Of a DNA stretch of 49,661 bases, positions 43,580 through 49,661 are shown in pieces. A model generated the notes under the pieces. That model had not been told where the DNA came from and did no database searches. It saw only the letters and a list, made by a program, of their open reading frames with translations. The DNA comes from a virus: positions 1 through 49,661 of the IMG/VR virus record IMGVR_UViG_3300025849_000054; one strand, given 5' to 3'. The translations under genes were made by a program, and so were the position numbers. Position 1 is the stretch's first letter. Every line of letters starts with the position of its first letter.

Positions 43580-43587
43580 GATAAATA
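43580..43587 (+). promoter_or_regulatory. Late promoter, leaderless, of gp14
   Basis: GATAAATA, five bases, ATG at 43593. Three bases from the -35 box of the divergent early promoter. Confidence 0.8.
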
Positions 43588-43592
43588 CAGTT

Positions 43593-44666
43593 ATGCCTAA
43601 AATTAGTTTATGGAATCCGGTCAAAAGAAACGACTATAAGTTTGTCGGCGGTATTGTAGCGGAGAATATTTATGCTGGTGGTACTGGGGTAAATGTACAC
43701 AAATATCTGGGTGTTCACGATCAAGGGGACACTAAAGACTTCACGCAACCACAACAAGGTAACAATTACGGTTCAGACGGCGATCAAAAAACTGGTGAAA
43801 CATTCATACAGGATGTATTATTTTTAGAAAATAGAGACAGAAAGTATGATGATGACATATATGAACTCAGAGGAACATATACTGTAAGTGATTCAGACTT
43901 TGATTTAACACAATTTGGTATGTTCTTACAAAATGACACATTGTTCATCAATTTTCACATTGACACAATGGTATCAACATTAGGCAGAAAACTTATGGCA
44001 GGCGATGTTATAGAATTACCTCATATGAGAGATGATTTATTACTCGATGAACGCAAAGATGCCATAAACAGATTTTATGTAATTACAGATGCAAGTAGGC
44101 CTTCAGAAGGATTTGATCCAAATTGGTGGCCTCATATGTGGAGATGTAAATTAGGTCCAATAAGCGACAGTCAAGAATACAGAGATATTATTGGCTATGG
44201 TGATGAAGAAGACGATTTACGAAATATCATCAGTACATACAAAGATGAAATTGATATTTCAGATGCTATTATAAAACAAGCAGAAAATAATGTTCCACAG
44301 GATCCTTATTATGCCGCAGGTACTCATTTATTTGTGGATGAAACTGCCAAAGGCAAACCATTTATAGGAACTATTGAAGGTGCACCAAATGGTGCTACAC
44401 TATTGGGTAGTGGAATAACATTTCCATTAGCCGCAGTTGATGGTGATTATTTCTTAAGAACAGACTTTTCACCTAGTAGGATATTTAAGAAATCAGGTAA
44501 TCGCTGGGTGAAAGTTGCAGATGACAGCAAGAGAGTGTTCTCTAGTGCAAACAGAATCCTTGATGGCTTTATAAATAACACGACAGAGACAACAAACACA
44601 GATGGTACTGTAACTAATGAAAGAACAAACCTAAGTAAAGTTGTTAAACCTAAGACGGACAATTAA
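43593..44666 (+). CDS. 14: Neck protein gp14
   Basis: 357 residues (256 in T4). Central GTYTVSDSDFDLTQFGMFLQNDTLFINFHIDTMVSTLGRKLMAGDVIELPHMRDDLLLDERKDAINRFYVITDASRPSEGFDPNWWPHMWRCKL is the gp14 family core. The C-terminal extra part contains DGDYFLRTDFSPSRIFKKSGNRWVKV, similar to the sheath repeats. Connects head and tail. GATAAATA (43580-43587) is five bases before the ATG; leaderless. First gene of the + strand late operon. Confidence 0.85.
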   Translation: MPKISLWNPVKRNDYKFVGGIVAENIYAGGTGVNVHKYLGVHDQGDTKDFTQPQQGNNYGSDGDQKTGETFIQDVLFLENRDRKYDDDIYELRGTYTVSDSDFDLTQFGMFLQNDTLFINFHIDTMVSTLGRKLMAGDVIELPHMRDDLLLDERKDAINRFYVITDASRPSEGFDPNWWPHMWRCKLGPISDSQEYRDIIGYGDEEDDLRNIISTYKDEIDISDAIIKQAENNVPQDPYYAAGTHLFVDETAKGKPFIGTIEGAPNGATLLGSGITFPLAAVDGDYFLRTDFSPSRIFKKSGNRWVKVADDSKRVFSSANRILDGFINNTTETTNTDGTVTNERTNLSKVVKPKTDN

Positions 44667-44668
44667 AT

Positions 44669-46030
44669 ATGCAGTACTGGTATGATGAACAAATTAGAAG
44701 ATATATTCTACAATTTATTAGAATATTTCATGCATTCAAAGTCAAAGAAGGTAGTAGAGACGGCGAAGACGAAAGATATAATACTGTGCCTATAAGATAT
44801 GCAGATCCAAGTAGAATGGTTTCGCATATACTTAGACAAAATTCAGAAAATGTTATTAACAGCACACCTTTTATAGGTGTGAGTATCCAAAGTTTACAAA
44901 TTGCCAGAGATAGGACACAAGATCCTTTCTTTACAGATACCAAAAGTATAACAGAGCGTAAATTTAACGAAGATACACAAAGTTATGAAAGTACGCAAGG
45001 CAACCAATATACTATTAACAGGTATATGCCAGTACCTTACAACTTAACAATGCAAGTTGATATATGGACACCTAATACTGATACAAAATTACAATTAATG
45101 GAACAGATATTAGTTCTATTTAATCCAACAATACAATTACAACAAAATTCTAATCCGTTTGATTGGACCTCAATTGTTGAAGTCGAATTAACAGATATAC
45201 AGTTTACTAATAGAAGTATTCCGGCAGGAGTAGATGAGCAAATCGATGTAACAACATTAACATTTATATTGCCTATATGGATTAATCCTCCTGCAAAAGT
45301 TAAAAGACAGAGTATTATACATGAGATTCACAGTAATATAATAACTGATTTTGGTGGACAATCATTGAGCGAAATTGGATATGATGAAGACATACATGAT
45401 TTCTTTAGAAGTTTTGATATACAATCACGTTTAATTGTTTCGCCAGGTAATTACAAAGTTAGTATATTGGGCAACTCTGCAACTTTATATGACTCAGGAG
45501 GTATAGAGACTAAGAGTTGGTCTGATTTACTAGCATTGTATGACAAGGAATTAAAAGATAACACCAGTATTTTAAAATTAAAAATCACTAATGATATGGA
45601 GGATGACTCACAGGATATTGCAGGTACTATTGCAAAACATCCATCAGATGATAGTCAACTTATATTTAATTTGGATACTGACACATTGCCTGCTTCTACA
45701 ATAGGTAATATTGATAAAATTATTAACCCTCATAGTAATGTACCAGGCGATGGTACAATACCAAACCTTGTAATTGGACAACGATATTTAATAACAGAAG
45801 ATCTTTCCAAAACAGGTTATCCAGAGTGGAATGTTGATGCATCAGAAAACGATATTATTGAATTTGATGGTGCAAAATGGACAGTATCATATGATGCAAG
45901 TGCCAACTTTGGTACTACAGCAATTACGAAGAACTTAAATACAAGTAAAGTATACAAATGGACAGGAACACAATGGCTGAGCATATACGAGGGAGAATAC
46001 AATCCGGGATATTGGACTCTAGTCCTGTAG
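44669..46030 (+). CDS. 15: Tail completion / sheath terminator gp15
   Basis: 453 residues against 272 in T4. N-terminal IRRYILQFIRIFHAFKVKEG, VPIRYADPSRMVSHILRQNSENVINSTPFIGVSI, YTINRYMPVPYNLTMQVDIWTPNTDTKLQLMEQILVLFNP and IWINPPAKVKRQSIIHEIH match gp15. The C-terminal 180 residues are extra; the last part FDGAKWTVSYDA...SKVYKWTGTQWLSIYEGE looks like the sheath beta repeats. Follows gp14 by two bases. Caps the tail tube and sheath at the head side. Confidence 0.88.
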   Translation: MQYWYDEQIRRYILQFIRIFHAFKVKEGSRDGEDERYNTVPIRYADPSRMVSHILRQNSENVINSTPFIGVSIQSLQIARDRTQDPFFTDTKSITERKFNEDTQSYESTQGNQYTINRYMPVPYNLTMQVDIWTPNTDTKLQLMEQILVLFNPTIQLQQNSNPFDWTSIVEVELTDIQFTNRSIPAGVDEQIDVTTLTFILPIWINPPAKVKRQSIIHEIHSNIITDFGGQSLSEIGYDEDIHDFFRSFDIQSRLIVSPGNYKVSILGNSATLYDSGGIETKSWSDLLALYDKELKDNTSILKLKITNDMEDDSQDIAGTIAKHPSDDSQLIFNLDTDTLPASTIGNIDKIINPHSNVPGDGTIPNLVIGQRYLITEDLSKTGYPEWNVDASENDIIEFDGAKWTVSYDASANFGTTAITKNLNTSKVYKWTGTQWLSIYEGEYNPGYWTLVL

Positions 46031-46473
46031 AACCTTTCACAGGTGTTATAGGGGTAGGCACATTATTTCTTGCTCTTGATACCAACCGTGTACTTTTACA
46101 ATTCAGAAACAGCGACAAACGACATAAACACACTTGGGGATTTTGGGGAGGACTTGTTGAAAAAGGCGAGTCTCCATATGAAGCCTTAACACGTGAACTT
46201 GATGAGGAATTAGGATTAGTTCCAGATATTAATAAACTAAATCCTATTGATGTTTATCAAAGCAAAGACAAGAACTTTATGTATTACAGTTTTGTTGCAG
46301 TCATAGAACACGAATTTATGCCAAATTTAAATGGTGAAAGTTGTGGGTATGCTTGGGTAGACATCGGTACATGGCCAAAGCCATTACACGAGGGTGCCAG
46401 AGCAACCTTAAGTTACAATAAAGGTAACGAAAAACTTAATACTATATTAAATTTACATAAATGTCAGATATAA
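45973..46473 (+). CDS. Nudix hydrolase
   Basis: 166 residues from ATG at 45973, preceded by AGGA with six-base spacing; a second ATG at 45958 is less well placed. The Nudix box GGLVEKGESPYEALTRELDEELGL (G-x5-E-x7-R-E-x2-E-E-x-G) is complete. Hydrolyses nucleoside diphosphate derivatives; substrate not predictable. Overlaps the gp15 3' end by 58 bases and the next gene by 13. Confidence 0.92.
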   Translation: MAEHIRGRIQSGILDSSPVEPFTGVIGVGTLFLALDTNRVLLQFRNSDKRHKHTWGFWGGLVEKGESPYEALTRELDEELGLVPDINKLNPIDVYQSKDKNFMYYSFVAVIEHEFMPNLNGESCGYAWVDIGTWPKPLHEGARATLSYNKGNEKLNTILNLHKCQI

Positions 46474-47084
46474 TAGATTTTAAAAAGATAAGATTAGAGA
46501 ACTTACTAATAAAGTTTGCAAAGTCTAACGAAATACCGCCCGAATTTATTGACGGCCGTATGAATCCTGATGATTTATTTAATGTTTATAATGAATCGTT
46601 ATCTGAATATCACTTAAAACTATTAAGTAAACTAAGACGCATACTAGCAAGTAGAATGCGTAAAAGTCAAAAAAACATATATGAATCATTTATGGAAGAA
46701 TACTTGTACTTTTATAAGCATCAATGTACCAAAGAAGACAAGTGGAGATTTCCTGTTGTAAGTTCTAAATACAGAGATAATTTAAATCCTATCAGAGCAT
46801 TATATTATGAATTACTTAATATAATGAACAGTTATAATCCTGAAAGTCATGTACATACATTTGTTTTAGACTTGTTTACAGATGCAGAATGGCGTAACAC
46901 TATAATTAATTGTGTGCAAAAAGACATTAATGCAATAGATCATATAACATCAACATATCATTACCCATTAGAAAAAATTGGCGAGAAGCCTTTTGAATTT
47001 CTTTATTTAATGGAACTTAAAAAAGATCTAGTTACTGCAAGAAGTGTGTTCCGTTCCATGGGACACTGGTCACCAGACGAATAA
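46461..47084 (+). CDS. Hypothetical protein, end of + strand operon
   Basis: 207 residues, MSDIIDFKKIRLENLLIKFAKSNEIPPEFIDGRMNPDD..., helical and charged with LLSKLRRILASRMRKSQKNIYESFMEEYLYFYKHQ. No family recognised. Starts inside the Nudix gene end and its stop abuts the convergent cyclase gene stop with no base between them, leaving no room for a terminator. Confidence 0.65.
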   Translation: MSDIIDFKKIRLENLLIKFAKSNEIPPEFIDGRMNPDDLFNVYNESLSEYHLKLLSKLRRILASRMRKSQKNIYESFMEEYLYFYKHQCTKEDKWRFPVVSSKYRDNLNPIRALYYELLNIMNSYNPESHVHTFVLDLFTDAEWRNTIINCVQKDINAIDHITSTYHYPLEKIGEKPFEFLYLMELKKDLVTARSVFRSMGHWSPDE

Positions 47085-48950
47085 TTACTTGTAAAGTTTT
47101 CTTATTTCGCCGTCAAATAATGGGGCGTACATTTTTACAGGATCTACTTTACCTTTAACAGTAACTTCTCCTATATTACCAAATGCTATGTTAGGGCATT
47201 CCATATAAGTATATTCAGAAACAATAATTGGTGTGTCTTCTGCTCTTGTTTGTGCTTCTAATCTAGCACCTAAGTTTACAGCATCACCTACCACACTATA
47301 ATCTAATCTAGTTTCAGCACCCATGTTGCCGACAATACATGTACCTGTGTTTACACCTGTACCAAATTTTACTCTTGGCAAGCCACGTTCTTCCATTTCT
47401 TTTTCTAATTCGTCACCTAATAGTTCAATCTCTATTGCTGTTTTAACGGCCATCTCAGCATGATTCTCACATGGTAGTGGTGCATTCCAAAATGCCATTA
47501 TACAGTCACCCATGAACTTGTCTATTGTGCCACCGTTCTTTAAAACTATCTTAGTCATTTTATCTAAGAAACTGTTTATTAGTTCTACTAGTCCTTCTGG
47601 GTCATCTGCTTTCATATACTTTTCTGATATGGGTGTAAAGCCGACTATGTCAGCAAACATAAAACTCATTTCTTTTCTTTCGCCACCTAGTTTCATTAGA
47701 CTAGGATCTTTAACTAACATATCAACATAGTCCGGGGATATATAAGTACCAAACTGTCCTTTGATTTGTTGACGTAATTTGTATTGTTTATAGAAGTTAT
47801 TAAATGCTGATTGTGTAAACACTAAAAATCCACTTAACACAGGAAAAGTTGCATCTACTAATTGTAATTTATTTTGATATAACCACACACTACCATATGC
47901 TTCTCCACCTAAAATCAGCAGTGAAATCGGTGCTGTCCACAGCAATGGTAACTTATACACCGCTAAGGCTATTAAAATCATACCACACAACGCACACAGA
48001 AGTTCTATAAGCGACGATAACTGGCTCCGCTGTATATTTGATCCATCTATAAAGTTCTGTAGCATGTGTGCTTGTATATGCTGTGGATACATGTTGCCTC
48101 TTGGAGTAGGTACAGGGTTAGCAATACCTTCTGCTGTAACACCTACTATAACAAACTTTCCACCCATATTAGGTAAACTGTTTATGTCCGTATATTCTAC
48201 TTCTTCAAACGTATTATTGTAACGTATATATGCATCGCCTTTTGGCAATGTTACTATAGGATCAAAAGGCGGAACTGCAAATTCGTTTATGCCTATCTCT
48301 GTTGTTTTAATCATGTAACTGGGTTTGCCTGTTTGTACTCGTAACATTTCTATAGCAAAACTAGGATATATTTTTCCCTCTACTCCTATTGCTAATGGAT
48401 ACGTTCTTGTAACAAAATCAGGTTGTGGTGCTGATGCATTTACGCCTATGCCAAGTGCTTCTGCTTCTAGTTCAGGTATGTTTGTTACTAAATTTGGCCA
48501 AGTTAGGAGAAAGTCCTGTGCTGTTGTAGGACCGATTACTCCAGTGCCAATATGAGGTCCTGTGGTCTTGATTCCTCTTGTGCTTGGTGTCTGAGATAAC
48601 ACTATTCCGTTACCCTTTATCCATGAAGCAAAAACTTCGTCTCCTCCAAATCTATCTGCTTCAGGAAACATAAGAGTGAAGCCTACTATGCCTTGATTCT
48701 TTTGTCTAATATCATATATGAGTTGAGCGTATGTAGTTCTAGGAAAAGGATACTGCCCTAATGTTTCTAGACTTTTTTCGCCTATGTTAATAATAACAAC
48801 TTCGTTGCTTTGTTTAATTTCGTCTAGTTTTTGATATGCATCAAATGTTTGATTTCTTAAATTCTGTATTGGTGTAGGATCAACTACTTGGAGTGCTGTA
48901 AGTAATAATATAGATACTATTACAGCATAACCACTATAAACCCATTTCAT
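47085..48950 (-). CDS. CHASE2-domain adenylate/guanylate cyclase (class III)
   Basis: 621 residues from ATG at 48950, which gives the usual ATGA overlap; a second ATG at 48974 adds eight residues. One N-terminal membrane helix (about 5-20), a periplasmic CHASE2 sensor (about 25-310, DAYQKLDEIKQSNEVVIINIGEKSLETLGQYPFPRT...), three helices (about 315-385), then a class III cyclase. FADIVGFT and FMGDCIMAFWN give the metal Asp pair, GTIDKF and LDYSVVGDAVNL the Lys/Asp ATP-selecting residues, NLGARLE the transition-state Asn and Arg. Complete, so likely active and adenylate-specific. Confidence 0.93.
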   Translation of the reverse strand: MKWVYSGYAVIVSILLLTALQVVDPTPIQNLRNQTFDAYQKLDEIKQSNEVVIINIGEKSLETLGQYPFPRTTYAQLIYDIRQKNQGIVGFTLMFPEADRFGGDEVFASWIKGNGIVLSQTPSTRGIKTTGPHIGTGVIGPTTAQDFLLTWPNLVTNIPELEAEALGIGVNASAPQPDFVTRTYPLAIGVEGKIYPSFAIEMLRVQTGKPSYMIKTTEIGINEFAVPPFDPIVTLPKGDAYIRYNNTFEEVEYTDINSLPNMGGKFVIVGVTAEGIANPVPTPRGNMYPQHIQAHMLQNFIDGSNIQRSQLSSLIELLCALCGMILIALAVYKLPLLWTAPISLLILGGEAYGSVWLYQNKLQLVDATFPVLSGFLVFTQSAFNNFYKQYKLRQQIKGQFGTYISPDYVDMLVKDPSLMKLGGERKEMSFMFADIVGFTPISEKYMKADDPEGLVELINSFLDKMTKIVLKNGGTIDKFMGDCIMAFWNAPLPCENHAEMAVKTAIEIELLGDELEKEMEERGLPRVKFGTGVNTGTCIVGNMGAETRLDYSVVGDAVNLGARLEAQTRAEDTPIIVSEYTYMECPNIAFGNIGEVTVKGKVDPVKMYAPLFDGEIRKLYK

Positions 48951-49198
48951 TCTTTTGGATATCCTTCGTACCATTCTTTGATAGTATTGACTCTTACATC
49001 ACGCCATGCTTTTTTATCTAATGCATACATAATAATTGTATCACTAGTAGTATCGTATTTTTTTATATCAATACTTTGTTTATGTATTTCTTGATTAAGA
49101 GTACACGGCATAGTTCGAATTTCTTTTGTGTCTATCTTTTCAAATACTACTGTTACTACTCCTTGCCTAAGAGCATCTATAATTTTGTTTGAATCCAT
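48947..49198 (-). CDS. Small SH3-like (DUF2693-type) protein
   Basis: 83 residues from ATG at 49198. GVVTVVFEKIDTKEIRTMPCTLN (about 14-36) and IIMYALDKKAWRDVRVNTIKEW (about 55-76) are the two halves of a small beta-barrel phage protein family that I associate with T4-like phages (DUF2693-like, SH3 fold). Function unknown. Coupled by TGATG to the reductase upstream and ATGA to the cyclase downstream, linking it to the three-gene end cluster. Confidence 0.7.
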   Translation of the reverse strand: MDSNKIIDALRQGVVTVVFEKIDTKEIRTMPCTLNQEIHKQSIDIKKYDTTSDTIIMYALDKKAWRDVRVNTIKEWYEGYPKE

Positions 49199-49661
49199 CA
49201 ATCTACAAATGCTCTTTCTAACATAAAGTCACCCATTTCGCCTGTATTACCTTCTTGCCAATTTAGTGTTTTAAACAAAGTACGACATTCCTTATTCATA
49301 CCTGGAGAACCGCACACCATTATGCCGTCTCTTTCTTTGAGGAAGCCACCTGGTAAAAATTCTTCAACATATTGCCAAAAGCGACCAGTTCTACCATAGT
49401 CTTCTCTAGTTACAGTTGGTATGTAAGTAAAAGGTAAATCTTCTTCTATACTATTTAGCGATTCTATGTATGCTAATTCGTTTACATTTCTTACTGTGTG
49501 AAACAAATATACTTTTTTAAATCTGCTGTATGTATCAGGGTCGTTGACAATACTAACAAATGGTGCTACTCCAGTGCCAGTTGCTAATAATACTAAATTA
49601 TCTTTAGGGTTCAAATAATCACATACCAAACTACCTGTGACTTTTGGATTAATTAATATTT
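49198..49661 (-). CDS. fpr: Ferredoxin(flavodoxin)-NADP+ reductase, N-terminus beyond window
   Basis: 154 codons to the right edge, with no stop: the frame continues upstream of the window. The visible part is the NADP-binding domain of bacterial Fpr: NPKVTGSLV, LVLLATGTGVAPFVSIV, FKKVYLFHTVRNVNELAY, GIMVCGSPGMNKECRTLF and the C-terminal GDFMLERAFVD, typical of proteobacterial-type Fpr. Transfers electrons between NADPH and ferredoxin or flavodoxin. The FAD domain lies outside. Coupled to the SH3-like gene. Confidence 0.9.
   Translation of the reverse strand, partial: ILINPKVTGSLVCDYLNPKDNLVLLATGTGVAPFVSIVNDPDTYSRFKKVYLFHTVRNVNELAYIESLNSIEEDLPFTYIPTVTREDYGRTGRFWQYVEEFLPGGFLKERDGIMVCGSPGMNKECRTLFKTLNWQEGNTGEMGDFMLERAFVD

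Overview
The window is AT-rich and carries an almost gap-free set of T4-type myovirus genes: terminase gp16/gp17, head completion gp4, neck gp13/gp14, tail completion gp15, sheath gp18, tube gp19, gp32, UvsX/UvsY/UvsW, gp41 and gp61. With ThyX, two MazG-like proteins, Cu/Zn SOD, APS kinase-like and sulfotransferase-like genes, it looks like a marine T4-like phage, of the cyanophage or SAR11-phage type (host is inference; no photosynthesis gene is present). No tRNA, rRNA, integrase, IS or CRISPR was seen. Every gene gap is under 160 bp and holds promoters, ribosome-binding sites or terminators.

Layout. 1-9289 (-): late operon ending in a 2301-residue amidoligase-like protein and a Cu/Zn-SOD/ParB-like fusion that runs off the left edge. 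9412-13457 (-): more late virion-type genes, including a KxDG nucleotidyltransferase-like protein. 13488-15859 (-): helicase gp41 and primase gp61 behind a consensus sigma70 promoter. 15878-17657: sulfotransferase-like gene, fibre-like protein and a divergent late promoter pair. 17637-24246 (-): eleven tightly overlapping nucleotide and cofactor metabolism genes (DnaE-finger-like, MazG, ThyX, zinc finger, gp62-like, Apt, MetK, MazG, APS-kinase/nucleotidyltransferase fusion, two unknowns) behind one early promoter. 24300-30283 (-): UvsW, an unknown, UvsY, UvsX, SGNH hydrolase, gp32. 30442-42087 (-): packaging, neck and tail genes. 42099-43541 (-): two unknown early genes. 43593-47084 (+): gp14, gp15, Nudix, unknown. 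47085-49661 (-): CHASE2 adenylate cyclase, small SH3-like protein and a ferredoxin-NADP reductase cut by the right edge.

Gene expression is readable from the DNA. Early genes have TTGACA/T-N16-17-TATAAT promoters; late genes have T4-type TATAAATA boxes. Late starts fall into two classes: leadered genes with a Shine-Dalgarno (tube, sheath, fibre, virion operons) and at least six, probably eight, genes whose ATG lies exactly five bases after the TATA box, i.e. at the predicted +1. These would make leaderless mRNAs and include terminase, neck and small virion genes. Three early genes have the same design.

Several late proteins begin with a short peptide of the form MKxxxx(I/L)xE, like the capsid-targeting peptides of T4 internal proteins. 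The most interesting hypothesis is that this phage packages and injects a set of enzymes (SOD/ParB-like, amidoligase-like, nucleotidyltransferase-like).
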